Shown here one piece after another: positions 32,074 to 40,970 of a DNA stretch of 44,702 nucleotides; the stretch's first letter is position 1, and every line of letters starts with the position of its first letter. Under the pieces are notes generated by a model. It was not told where the DNA came from. It did not search any database and saw only the letters and a program-made list of their open reading frames with translations. Source of the DNA: Jiangella asiatica (lineage in GTDB: Bacteria; Actinomycetota; Actinomycetes; Jiangellales; Jiangellaceae); contig NZ_SMKZ01000054.1 of assembly GCF_004349065.1 (NCBI RefSeq), positions 1 to 44,702 of the forward strand, written 5' to 3'. Made by a program: the position numbers and the translations under genes.

Positions 32074-32796
32074 TCAGGCACTGTCATTGGTCGGCGTGAG
32101 TGTGGCATTGATCAGTTCCTGCTCGTGGTCAACGGCGTGGACGATTCGGCGCCATCTGGCCTCCAGGTCGTGGAACATCATGGACCGAAGCGCGTGAAAC
32201 AGGGCAGCCGTGAAGATGCCCCCGGCAGAGGTTGGCAGGAACCCGGCTTCCCGCCGATAGGCGCCGTAGAAGGCCCGGGCAGCCGCGCCGTTGAATCGCA
32301 GGTCATGCGACAGGAACTCGTTGATGAGCGGGAAGCCGAGATCCAAGACGACTGGTCCGTAACCCGACTCGTCCCAATCCAACAGAACCGCCGAGTCCGG
32401 TCCGACGTGAAGCAGATTGGACGCAGCCGGCTCACCATGAATCGTCGAGACCGGAATCAACGGCATGTCTTGAATCCGCCGGACAAGATCGACCGCACGC
32501 CCCGCGAAGGGCAGCCGACTGACCTGGGCGCGGATCTCGTCGACCGCAGCATCCACAGGTATCCCAAACTCGTGGTCGCTACGTGTGATGCGATGCAAAC
32601 GTCCCAACGCTCGACCCGCCGCCGACCACCCCTCTGGGGCTTCGCCCAGCTGCCTGCCGTCCACCCACTCCGAAACGCTCAACCGACAACTGCCGAGGTT
32701 AACCGCCAGCTCGCCATCCCGAGTCGGGACCACTGCCGGAGCCAGACCTCGACCATGACGGGCAACGTGATCTTGAGTCTCGGCTCCCCACATCAC
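32074..32796 (-). CDS. APH/choline-kinase-fold phosphotransferase, N-terminally truncated
   Basis: The 240-residue frame contains the C-terminal two thirds of an aminoglycoside-phosphotransferase-like protein: LAPAVVPTRDGELAVNLGSC, SVSEWVDGRQLG, AGRALGRLHRI, the catalytic loop and the metal motif VLLDWDESGYGPVVLDLG. In the catalytic loop, IHGEPAASNLL has Glu where the catalytic Asp of HGD is expected. Upstream on the same strand (32797-32860) the missing nucleotide-binding lobe is detectable in other frames (DPKPGRFV, then KALATDQSRPV), so the gene has lost its N-terminus to indels. It is probably inactive, or has been recruited to another role if translated from the ATG at 32796. Confidence 0.6.
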   Translation of the reverse strand: MMWGAETQDHVARHGRGLAPAVVPTRDGELAVNLGSCRLSVSEWVDGRQLGEAPEGWSAAGRALGRLHRITRSDHEFGIPVDAAVDEIRAQVSRLPFAGRAVDLVRRIQDMPLIPVSTIHGEPAASNLLHVGPDSAVLLDWDESGYGPVVLDLGFPLINEFLSHDLRFNGAAARAFYGAYRREAGFLPTSAGGIFTAALFHALRSMMFHDLEARWRRIVHAVDHEQELINATLTPTNDSA

Positions 32797-32949
32797 CGAC
32801 CGGTCGGGACTGATCCGTGGCCAGCGCTTTCAGACGAAGCGCCCCGGCTTCGGATCAGGTGCTCATCTGGCATTGACATTTCAGCACCATGTGCGTAACT
32901 CTCTCACATACCGCATGTAGCGTGCATCAAGTGGGTTGAGAGAAACCGC

Positions 32950-33080
32950 AGAGTCGTCGTCGCGACGGAGCAAGGCGGGAACCAGAGCGTGGAGAGGGCA
33001 GCCTCGGTGCGTTCGCCGGGGGCCGCGAGCTGCGGAGTCTCCGACGTGACGAGGCAGGGCGCCGCTTTCGCATCATCCGA
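32950..33080 (+). pseudogene. IclR-type regulator, N-terminal fragment
   Basis: The plus strand reads RRVVVATEQGGNQSVERAAS in one frame, AFAGGRELR in the next and VSDVTRQ in the third. Together they resemble the start of an IclR helix-turn-helix domain (QSVERAxxVLxAFxGG-LxVSDxAR). Only ~40 residues are recognizable and at least two indels are needed. The remainder of the 32797-33108 gap shows nothing else beyond the phosphotransferase N-terminal debris. Confidence 0.4.
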
Positions 33081-33108
33081 CAACCGGTAGACGAGATTGG
33101 ATCGACCG

Positions 33109-36100
33109 ATGAACCAACCTTCGGGCAACATGCCCCGCCGGACCCTGCTCAAGTACGCCGCCGTCGGCGGCGCCGGCATCGTCGTGCCGATCGTCGTGGC
33201 GTCCGGCTCGGCAGTTGCTGGTGAGGTCGACGACGACAGCACCCTGCTGCTGAACCGCGCGACGATGGTGAAGTGGAAGCGTACGGCCGGCGGGTGGGGC
33301 CTGGACTCGCTCCGGATCAGGAGCCACAGGGCATGGCGCCGCGTCCTCAACCCGTCCGGCCGGTACGGTATCTGGTCCGCCAGCTCAGCGCCGAGCGCCG
33401 AGACCGTTCAACGGGCGACTGCGGGCACCGTGGCCACGTTCCTCCCGCAGCAGGCGCGTCGCGACCGTCAGGGCGTCACCTTCACCGCAACGCAACCGAC
33501 CGGCACCATGGTGGCGGTGTGGCGGTTCGACCCGGACCACCCTACTGATCTGCTGGTCACGCTCACCTGGACGCCGAACGCCGCTGGCTGGTACTCCGTC
33601 CCCAGCCCCACGCTCGCCACCGTCGACGACGACGACCTCGGCTGGGGCGTCGTCCCCGGCTACTGGTCGTCGGCAACCCTGGCCGCCGACGACGACCTGA
33701 CGTACCTGTACCAGATCGGCGTGCCGAAGGCGCCGATGGTCACCACCGAGGCCAGCACGACCAGCCTCACCGCCATCGTGTCCAGCCGTGCCCGGGGCAC
33801 GACCCTCGCCGTCGTCGCCGACCCGTCGCTGGCGCGCGACCCGTGGGCCGACGACACGTCCACCCAGAACACCTGGAAAGTCGGGACATCCCTGCGCGCG
33901 TTGACCGGCGAGCTGAGCCCCACCAGCTTCTACCCGGTACTCGGACAGGCCGGCTCGCAGCTCGCGGCCGGTGAGCCGGTCACGGCCACCTTCCGATACG
34001 TCCTGAGCGACGCGGGTTGGTACGAGGTCAGCAAGCACGTCACCCGGGACGTGTACGGGCTCGGCGATTACCTCGCCCTCGCCGCCGCGTCCGAGTCGCT
34101 GTCCCACCGGATCAACCGAATGCACGACCACCTGGTCACGCCACAGTCCAGGTGGCACACCTGGGAGTACGAAGGACTCACGCTGGGCGCGGAGGGCTCC
34201 AAGATCTCCGATGTCGGCGCGATGTGGATGATGGACGCGATCACCGGTGATCCGATCATCCACCACGATCGGCTGCCGTACGCGCGCAACTTCAAGCTGG
34301 CTCAGCAACAGACCGCGGAGGGACCGTTCCGGGGGGCCGCGCTCGGCGAGTACTTCAGGAACGGCCAGTTCGTCAGCGCGATCGTCGGCGCGGCGACCGG
34401 CATCGACGAACCGGACTACGTCACGCCGAGCTTCACCACCTACTACACCTTGGCCGACATGGCCAACATCGTGTTGTTCGACCCGTCCGACACCGAGCTG
34501 CGCGACCGGATCCGCCTTGGTGCGGACAAGCTGTTGAGCTGGCAGCACGACGACGGCAGCTTCGACATCGGCTACCAACGGGAGAACCCCGACGCCTTGC
34601 AGTATCCGGAGCTGACCGACCTGCGCGCCACCTGGTATGGCTTCCTGGCCGCGTACCGAATCCTCGGCGACCGGAAGTACCTGGACGCGGCCCAGCAGGG
34701 CGCCGACTGGTTCGTCGAGCATGCCGTCAAGACCGGCGATTTCCTCGGCTTGTGCGACGACTTCCGGATCATCCGCGACTTCCAGGTGATCTTCGCGGCC
34801 CAAGCCCTGCTCGAACTGCACGAGCTGACTGGCACCCAGGCGTATCTAGATGCTGCCATCTCGTGCGCGCGGTTCTACACCCTGCACATCCACAACCACC
34901 CGACGCCGACCGCGGCCACCAAGACCTTCCACGGGGTGGAGATGGAGGACTGGCGTGCCAGCCAGGTCGGGATGTGCTTCGAGCACTCTGGCTTCACCGG
35001 CAGCGCCAACAAGGAAGGCCCGATGCTGCTCTCGTGCCACGCCGGCGCCTTCGTCCGGTTCCACGAGCTGACCGGAGACGAGCACTTTCTCGATCTCGCC
35101 CGAGCCGCCGCGCGTGGGCGGGACGCGTTCGTCGGCCCTGAAACCGGCACCCCGTCCTACTACTGGCGGGACGGCAACGGTGCGTCGACCCAGTTTCCCT
35201 GGCACGCCTGGTGGCACATCGGGTGGATCGTGGACTATCTGCTCGCCGAGGCGCATTTGCGCACCGAAGGGAAGATCAGCTTCCCGCCGGGGCTCTGCAC
35301 GGCGAAGGTCGGCGCGCACCGGCCGTTCGGTTTCGCCCCGGGCACGGTGTACGGGAAGGACGCCAACCTGTGGATGCCCCGCACCCTGCTCGTCGTCGAC
35401 AAGTCCGATGTCGACGTCGTCACCGCCCGCTCGATCGACGGGAGCCGGCTGTACGTGGTGGCGCTGAACCAGCTCGGCGCGGCGACGTCGGCGACCATCA
35501 CGCTCAACCCGCGCGCCGTCGAGCAAGGCCGGCTCGCGACGTGGACCGGTTGGGACGTCATCACCGGTGAGGGGACCAAGACAGCGGCCGACGAATGGTC
35601 GGTGCGGCTCGCCCCGAACGGTGTTGCCGTGCTCGAGATCGAGTTACGCCTCGCCGACGACCCGCAAGGACCGGAGCTGCGGACCTTCCGCGTCGAGGGC
35701 GCTTACCGGGCGCCGGTGGTGAGCTGGTCCTACTTCACCACCGTCGAGGCGTGGGTGCAGTGGCGGGAGGCCGACGGCGAGACCTGGACCGACACCAACC
35801 GGTCCACTGGATACGACTTCAACCAAACCCTCGACCTGTCCGACGTGACCGCGCCGGCCGTGGTCGAGGTGCGCATCGCCACCCTGCTGCCGAGTGGCGA
35901 CATCGGGTGCTCGGAGGTCACGCGGTGGAACGTGCCGCGGCAGTACTTGCCGGACGGCCCGAACATCGCCCTCAACCGGCCGGTGGAGGTCAGCTCCATC
36001 TACCAGCCGCAATACACCGGCGACAAGGCGGTGGACGGCAACACCGCCGACAACGCCAGCCGGTGGCTCTCCGCGGTCGGTGACCTAGAGCCGTCGATCA

Positions 36101-36381
36101 CCGTGCACCTCGCCACCGTCACGACGCCGAAGCTGGTCCGCATCTACAGCGGTGGCGCCATCGCCAGGGGTCGGTTGGTGTCCGCCATGGTCCAGACCCG
36201 CTCAGCCGACGGCAGCTGGACACAGGTCGGCGCGGTGAGCGGCAACACCGAGCCTCGGCTGGACATCCCCCTCGATTCGGGGCCGACCGACCAGGTCCGG
36301 CTCGTGGCCACCGATCCGTCCCGCGATGAGATCGACGTCGTCCGCATGTACGAACTGGAGATCTACGACCAGGTTCGATAA
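33109..36381 (+). CDS. Tat-exported alpha/alpha-toroid protein with C-terminal discoidin domain
   Basis: The 1090-residue protein has a twin-arginine signal: PRRTLLKY at residues 9-16 followed by AAVGGAGIVVPIVVASG. Residues ~45-300 are beta-rich (VAVWRFDPDHPTDLLVTLTW). Residues ~317-740 form an alpha/alpha-barrel with repeated helical pairs and aromatic motifs (YTLADMANIVLFD, LLSWQHDDGSFDIGY, DLRATWYGFLAAYRIL, FPWHAWWHIGWIVDYLL). A beta-sandwich follows, and residues ~950-1090 are an F5/8 type C (discoidin/CBM32-like) domain (NIALNRPVEVSS, DKAVDGNTADNASRW). The layout fits a secreted polysaccharide-acting enzyme, glycosidase or lyase, but I cannot place it in a known CAZy family. The start at 33109 has only a weak ribosome-binding site. 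Confidence 0.8.
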   Translation: MNQPSGNMPRRTLLKYAAVGGAGIVVPIVVASGSAVAGEVDDDSTLLLNRATMVKWKRTAGGWGLDSLRIRSHRAWRRVLNPSGRYGIWSASSAPSAETVQRATAGTVATFLPQQARRDRQGVTFTATQPTGTMVAVWRFDPDHPTDLLVTLTWTPNAAGWYSVPSPTLATVDDDDLGWGVVPGYWSSATLAADDDLTYLYQIGVPKAPMVTTEASTTSLTAIVSSRARGTTLAVVADPSLARDPWADDTSTQNTWKVGTSLRALTGELSPTSFYPVLGQAGSQLAAGEPVTATFRYVLSDAGWYEVSKHVTRDVYGLGDYLALAAASESLSHRINRMHDHLVTPQSRWHTWEYEGLTLGAEGSKISDVGAMWMMDAITGDPIIHHDRLPYARNFKLAQQQTAEGPFRGAALGEYFRNGQFVSAIVGAATGIDEPDYVTPSFTTYYTLADMANIVLFDPSDTELRDRIRLGADKLLSWQHDDGSFDIGYQRENPDALQYPELTDLRATWYGFLAAYRILGDRKYLDAAQQGADWFVEHAVKTGDFLGLCDDFRIIRDFQVIFAAQALLELHELTGTQAYLDAAISCARFYTLHIHNHPTPTAATKTFHGVEMEDWRASQVGMCFEHSGFTGSANKEGPMLLSCHAGAFVRFHELTGDEHFLDLARAAARGRDAFVGPETGTPSYYWRDGNGASTQFPWHAWWHIGWIVDYLLAEAHLRTEGKISFPPGLCTAKVGAHRPFGFAPGTVYGKDANLWMPRTLLVVDKSDVDVVTARSIDGSRLYVVALNQLGAATSATITLNPRAVEQGRLATWTGWDVITGEGTKTAADEWSVRLAPNGVAVLEIELRLADDPQGPELRTFRVEGAYRAPVVSWSYFTTVEAWVQWREADGETWTDTNRSTGYDFNQTLDLSDVTAPAVVEVRIATLLPSGDIGCSEVTRWNVPRQYLPDGPNIALNRPVEVSSIYQPQYTGDKAVDGNTADNASRWLSAVGDLEPSITVHLATVTTPKLVRIYSGGAIARGRLVSAMVQTRSADGSWTQVGAVSGNTEPRLDIPLDSGPTDQVRLVATDPSRDEIDVVRMYELEIYDQVR

Positions 36382-36617
36382 CACAACGCAACTCGGCTTC
36401 ATCTCGCTCGATGGAAAGATACCGATGCGCCTCCCCTACGGTGCGTTGACCGCTCTGGTTGTCGGGCAACTCGTGCCCGCGCCAGCCCCGGCGTGAGCGG
36501 GCCGCGTCGACGGCACTTACACGCTTGCCGATGGCGTCGCCCGCCGTGACTCTCAGCGATTCACGCCATCCGCGCGGAAAGCGGACCGACCAAGTCACAA
36601 TCGATTCAATCGAGTCC

Positions 36618-36763
36618 ATGAGCAAACAGCGCCCCGGTGTCGGCGCACACGGGGGAGGTGCGACGCCGGAGGAGGCCGTGGCCGATCTTCGGGTGGCGCT
36701 GGTCGGGCTCGTTGTTGAGTTCGGAGCACCGGACGAGCTGACCTGACGGTCGACATCGCCTGA
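36618..36763 (+). pseudogene. hicB: HicB antitoxin remnant
   Basis: The frame from ATG 36618 reads QRPGVGAHGGGATPEEAVAD, LRVALVGLVVEFGAPDELT. It matches the end of the partial RNase H-like domain of HicB (PGVGAHGxTPEEAxADLREAL). The coding sense continues one frame over as LTVDIA and a stop at 36761-36763. The N-terminal strands expected upstream (36382-36617) are not recognizable. A HicA-like sequence follows immediately, supporting the assignment. Confidence 0.55.
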
Positions 36764-36766
36764 TGC

Positions 36767-36960
36767 GCCCTGCTCCCGTCCGTACCCGGCACCGAGGTCG
36801 TCAGAGCTCTGTCGAAGCACGGGTTCCGCGGTAGCGCGCATCAACGGCAGTCAACACGTCATGCCACCCTGACGGGCGCGGGACGACCGTGCCATGAAGC
36901 TCGACGCTGACAGCTGACCCTGGTGCCTTACGCGTTGTCCCAGGTCCAGCGGGGTCCGGG
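36767..36960 (+). pseudogene. hicA: HicA toxin remnant
   Basis: The plus strand gives LLPSVPGTEVVRALSKHGF, then one frame over VARINGSQHVM with the catalytic-His region (GSHxxM in HicA), and then further shifted fragments (VPxHEARR, LTPGALRV) matching the C-terminal double-stranded-RNA-binding-like domain. At least three indels interrupt it. The hicB-hicA order is a common one for this toxin-antitoxin family. The bases 36961-37095 contain no recognizable feature except the next gene's leader. Confidence 0.55.
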
Positions 36961-37095
36961 CCGCGGTCCCGGCGGTCGCCGGGGACCACGCCGTGATCGC
37001 TGTGCGGCCGGGCGGCACGGCCCGGGTGCCCGGCTAGTCGGAGATCATCGACGGCTAGGGCTCCGGGCGAGCGGGTCCGCGGTTACGCTCCTGCC

Positions 37096-37434
37096 GTGCC
37101 GACGCAGTTCGAGAAGGCCATGCGGCTCATGCGCCGCCACGATCCGCAGGCCCGGGAGGACGGGTTCCAGATCCTGCTCGCCCAGGCCGCAGATCACGTC
37201 GACGAGCTGATGACGGAGTTCGTCCGCGAACGTGCCGACCACGGGCTGCGGTGCTGGCTGCTGGAGCTCATCGGCGAGGGTCGCTCGCCGGCCGCGCTCC
37301 CGCTGCTGGTCGAGCAGCTCCAGGGCGACGACGAGGCACTGCGCGGCTGGGCGGCGCGGGGCCTGGAACTGCTCGACTCCAAGCCGGCGCGCGAGCAGCT
37401 GTGGCAGGCACGGGCCAACGGGCTCATCCGCTGA
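37096..37434 (+). CDS. HEAT-repeat-like small protein
   Basis: The 112-residue protein is entirely helical with HEAT/ARM-like pairs: FEKAMRLMRRHDPQAREDGF, ADHVDELMTEFVRERADHGL, RCWLLELIGEGRSPAALPLL, and DDEALRGWAARGLELLDSKP. The Pro/Asp turn after each pair is characteristic. Such short HEAT proteins are protein-interaction scaffolds, common and uncharacterized in actinomycetes. The start is GTG at 37096 without a strong ribosome-binding site. It converges on the LuxR-type regulator with a 17-bp gap. Confidence 0.8.
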   Translation: MPTQFEKAMRLMRRHDPQAREDGFQILLAQAADHVDELMTEFVRERADHGLRCWLLELIGEGRSPAALPLLVEQLQGDDEALRGWAARGLELLDSKPAREQLWQARANGLIR

Positions 37435-37451
37435 CACCGTCCTCGCTCGGA

Positions 37452-40145
37452 TCAGCGGGCGGCGGCCAGCCGGGCGAGCTCCGTCCGGTTGGCCACCTGG
37501 AGCTTGGCGTACACGTGCGCCAGGTGGGTCTTGACCGTGCCGCGGCTCATGAACAGCCTGGTCGCGATCTCCGGGTTGGACATCCCTTGAACTGCCAGGT
37601 CCACCACCGAGCGCTCGGTCGGGGTGAGGCTCTCCCACCCCGAGTCCGGTCGCCGGCGCGGGCCGCGGGCGCGGGCGGCGTAGGCGACGGCATCCGGCAG
37701 CGACATCGCCTCGCCCCGCTCCACGAGTGCCGGCGACGACGGGGTCAGTTCACCCTCTGTCTGGGCTGACTGTCCATCCGCCGACGACGGGGTGAGCGTG
37801 GCGCCCGCGTCACGCCGGGCCCGTCGGGCGGCACCCGTCAGGACACTGGCAGGCTCGTCCGCCCCGCGCCGCAGCAGCAGCTCCGCCAGCGACTCGAGAC
37901 TGTCGATGCAGCCCAGCACCAGGCCGTGATCGTTGCGGATGCGCAGCGCCTCGTGCTGCAGCGCGAGCGCGCGGTCCGGGTCACCGTCGGCGGCCAGGGA
38001 CGCGTGGACGGCGAGCGCGGCGGCCCGCACGCCGGGCAGTTGGGCGGTCATCGGCGTGGCCAGGACCTCGTCGGCCAGGTGCCCGGCCGCCGCGTCGTCG
38101 CCGGACGTCATCAAGGCTGTCGCCAGCACCACTCGGGTCTGCGGCGACAGGTGCTCGTCCGCCGGAGCCGGATGCCACCGCGCCTCGCGCCGGCACCAAT
38201 CCACGGCCTCCTCCGGTTGACCGCGGTCCAGCGCGATCAGCGCCTTGACCCGCTCCCACCCGGGGATGAACGGTGCCTCGTCCAGGCCGCCGACCAGCCG
38301 GTCCATGGGCGCCATGGCTTCCTCGGCGAGGTCGAGCCGGCCCTGCAGCACCCGGATCTCGGCCAAGATGCTCCGCGCGGACCCGGTCCGGTGGAAGTCA
38401 CGCAGCGGCTCAGCCGTCATCACCGCACGCTCGGCGAGCTCGCTTGCGCGCCTGAGGTCTCCGGCGTAGGCCGTGGCCTGAGCCAGCCAGCCCAGGCCGG
38501 AGGACCCGACGCCGCGGTCGCCGCGCCGCAGCAGGCCGTCCAGCGCCGGCTCGATGCACGCGATCGCCGCCGCGTGGTCGTCGCGGATCAGGTCGACCAG
38601 CCCGACCAGCACGGCCGAGGCGTCGGCAACGAACGCATCACCGGCCCGAGCGGCGTCGTCGCGCACGACGGCCGCCTCACGCCGGGCCCGGTCCAGGTCG
38701 TCGCCGATCTCACCGACGGCGGCCAGCGAGCGTGCCCGCAGCCAGACCCGCTCCGCGCCGGTCTCGGCGGCCAGCTCCGCGGCGTCCCGGACCGCGTCCA
38801 GCCCCACGCCGCCGGGCACCGTCGTATCGGCGACCAGGGCGAGGGCCACCATGACCTCCGCTTGTAGTGCGGTCCGCTCGCCCGCCCCTCGGCCCGCGGC
38901 CAGCCGAAGCAGCCGCATCCCTTCCGGGCCCCGGCCCTCTAGGTGCCACAGCCAGGCCACGCCGGCGGCCAGCCGCCGCCCGCGTGCGGGGTCGTCGGCG
39001 GCCAGGCCCCACTCGATGGCGGACCGGACGTTCGGATACTCGGCGGCGACGGCGGCCCGCCAGGCGTCCTTGTCCGTGTCGACCAGCGCGGCGAGCCCGT
39101 CCACCAGCGCCAGCTGGAGGTCGAGGTGGCAGTCCCGCAGCCGCTCGGTCTCGCCCGCCTCCGCCAGCCGGGCCAGCGCGTAGTCGCGGACGACGCCGAG
39201 CATCCGGTACCTCGCGACCGGGCCGGCCGTGTCCGCGACGACGAGCGAGGTGTCGATCAGCCCGCGCAACGCCTTGACCAGCCGGTCAGCGGTCGGCCCG
39301 CCCAGAGCCGCGAGCCCGGTGACGGCGCCGGCCGCGAACCCTGGCTCGAAGACGCCGAGCCAGCGGAACAGGACACGCTCGTCGTCGCCGAGCAGGTCGT
39401 GGCTCCACCGCATCGAGCCCTCGAGGGTTCGCTGCCGGAACGCGGCGGTCCGCGTGCCGCCGTCGAGCATGGTGAACGGGTCGTGCAGCGCGTCGGCGAT
39501 CTGCGCCGGCGTGAGCGTGCCAGCCCAGCCGGCGGCCAGCTCCAGCGCCAGCGGCACGCGGTCGAGCCGGTCGCAGACGCGGCGCGCGCCGGCCCGGACA
39601 TCCTCCGCGTCCTCGCCTGCGACACCGGCGCGGTCCAGGAACAGCTCCAGCGCGTCGGCGAGGTCCAGCGGGGGCACCCGCCAGACGCGTTCGCCGTCGA
39701 CACCCAGCGGCGCCCGGCTGGTGGCCAGCACCGCGACTCGCGGGCAACGCGCCAGGAGCGCCGCTACGACCTTGGCGGCGTCGGCCAACAGGTGCTCGCA
39801 GTTGTCGAGGACGACGAAGGCGTCACGGTCGCCGAGCGCGGTCAGGACCGCCGCGAGCGGGTCCGAGCCCGCCGGTACCAGCACGTCGAGGACGTCCAGG
39901 GCGTCCGCGACGCGGCGGGCGACCTGCGCGCCGTCGCGCTCGTTCTCCAAACCGACCCACACCACGTCCGGCCGGGACTCGCCCAGCTCGTGACACGCCC
40001 GCACCGCGAGCCGGGTCTTGCCGCAGCCTCCCGGGCCGACCAGGGTCAGCACCCGGCCCTCGGTCAGTGCCGCACCGACGGCGGCGAGCTCGGCGCCGCG
40101 GCCGACGAAGGACGTCAGCTCCGGCGGAAGGTGGTGGACAGGCAT
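37452..40145 (-). CDS. NB-ARC ATPase/LuxR-type transcriptional regulator
   Basis: The 897-residue STAND-type regulator has an N-terminal NTPase domain with Walker A VGPGGCGKTRLA (residues 36-47), Walker B FVVLDNCEHLL (~110-120) and the Arg sensor ATSRAPLGVDGERVW. A winged-helix/arm region follows (RTLEGSMRWSHDLLGDDERV), then a long TPR-like helical domain (~350-800). The C-terminus is a LuxR/NarL helix-turn-helix (LTPTERSVVDLAVQGMSNPE, TVKTHLAHVYAKL). Such proteins switch on transcription after ligand-driven ATP-dependent oligomerization. It diverges from the DHFR-like reductase with a 135-bp gap, so that gene is its most likely neighbour target. Confidence 0.94.
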   Translation of the reverse strand: MPVHHLPPELTSFVGRGAELAAVGAALTEGRVLTLVGPGGCGKTRLAVRACHELGESRPDVVWVGLENERDGAQVARRVADALDVLDVLVPAGSDPLAAVLTALGDRDAFVVLDNCEHLLADAAKVVAALLARCPRVAVLATSRAPLGVDGERVWRVPPLDLADALELFLDRAGVAGEDAEDVRAGARRVCDRLDRVPLALELAAGWAGTLTPAQIADALHDPFTMLDGGTRTAAFRQRTLEGSMRWSHDLLGDDERVLFRWLGVFEPGFAAGAVTGLAALGGPTADRLVKALRGLIDTSLVVADTAGPVARYRMLGVVRDYALARLAEAGETERLRDCHLDLQLALVDGLAALVDTDKDAWRAAVAAEYPNVRSAIEWGLAADDPARGRRLAAGVAWLWHLEGRGPEGMRLLRLAAGRGAGERTALQAEVMVALALVADTTVPGGVGLDAVRDAAELAAETGAERVWLRARSLAAVGEIGDDLDRARREAAVVRDDAARAGDAFVADASAVLVGLVDLIRDDHAAAIACIEPALDGLLRRGDRGVGSSGLGWLAQATAYAGDLRRASELAERAVMTAEPLRDFHRTGSARSILAEIRVLQGRLDLAEEAMAPMDRLVGGLDEAPFIPGWERVKALIALDRGQPEEAVDWCRREARWHPAPADEHLSPQTRVVLATALMTSGDDAAAGHLADEVLATPMTAQLPGVRAAALAVHASLAADGDPDRALALQHEALRIRNDHGLVLGCIDSLESLAELLLRRGADEPASVLTGAARRARRDAGATLTPSSADGQSAQTEGELTPSSPALVERGEAMSLPDAVAYAARARGPRRRPDSGWESLTPTERSVVDLAVQGMSNPEIATRLFMSRGTVKTHLAHVYAKLQVANRTELARLAAAR

Positions 40146-40280
40146 CGTCCGCAGTCTTGCACCGCCTCGGCCAAGCCGGCGCGGGGATATCGGCCAGCTG
40201 GCAGATGTTCCGCCGGCGCCCCGCCGGAACGATCGACATCAGACGGTGCCGCCCAGGCGCCACCCACCGAAGGAACCGAC

Positions 40281-40889
40281 ATGACCTCGAACACCACGCC
40301 CCGCCGCACGGTCGTCGCCAACATCTCTCTGTCACTCGACGGACGCGTCAACGGGCCCGGCGGCGAGTACGACATGAGTTGGATCGCCCCGCACGCCGTC
40401 ACCGACGCCGCGCGAGACCTCATGGTCCGCCTGACCGACACCGCGACCACCATCCTGCTCGGCCGCAAGAACTACGAAGGCTTCGCCGGCTTCTGGCCGC
40501 CCGTGGCCGATGACGAGAACGCCGAGCCCCGCGACCGCGCCACCGCCCGCTGGCTCAACTCGACGGAGAAGGTCGTCTTCTCCACCACTCTGACGGATGC
40601 GACGTGGCAGAACTCGTGGATCGCCGGCGCCGACCCCGCGGCGACGGTTCGGCGGCTGCGCGAGGAGCCCGGCGGCGACATCGTCATCCAGAACAGCAGC
40701 AGTCTCATCCGTGCCTTGCTCGACGCCGGCGAGGTCGACCGGATGATGATCAACCTGTGCCCTGAACTGGCCGGCGGCGGCGCCCGGCTGTTCGAGGACG
40801 GCGTGCCTCGGACGTCGTGGTCGCTCACCGACCTCTCGACCAGCGAGTCCGGCGCGATCTGTCTGGTCTACGACCGGGTCACCAACTGA
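40281..40889 (+). CDS. Dihydrofolate reductase/RibD C-terminal family reductase
   Basis: The 202-residue protein has the DHFR-like fold of the RibD C-terminal family: VVANISLSLDGRVNGPGGEY at the start, TTILLGRKNYEGFAGFWPP (the GRxTYE NADP-binding motif), a KVVFSTTL strand, IVIQNSSSLIRALLDAGEVD and MINLCPELAGGGARLFEDG. These stand-alone proteins are NADPH-dependent reductases of uncertain substrate and are not the essential folate enzyme. AAGGA precedes the ATG. It diverges from the LuxR regulator and converges on the SARP gene. Confidence 0.92.
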   Translation: MTSNTTPRRTVVANISLSLDGRVNGPGGEYDMSWIAPHAVTDAARDLMVRLTDTATTILLGRKNYEGFAGFWPPVADDENAEPRDRATARWLNSTEKVVFSTTLTDATWQNSWIAGADPAATVRRLREEPGGDIVIQNSSSLIRALLDAGEVDRMMINLCPELAGGGARLFEDGVPRTSWSLTDLSTSESGAICLVYDRVTN

Positions 40890-40970
40890 TCTCGCTCACC
40901 CGCCGTCGCGGGCCCGACACCGCCAGCGTCGCCGCGGCGGCGGGTCGCCGTTCGGACGCGCGTTGCCCGG

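Noticed and set aside
40898-40945. ACCCGCCG/CGGCGGGT inverted repeat between the DHFR-like and SARP genes
   Set aside because: An 8-bp stem of simple GC sequence with a 32-nt loop is weak and likely by chance at this GC content. It was not listed as a terminator.
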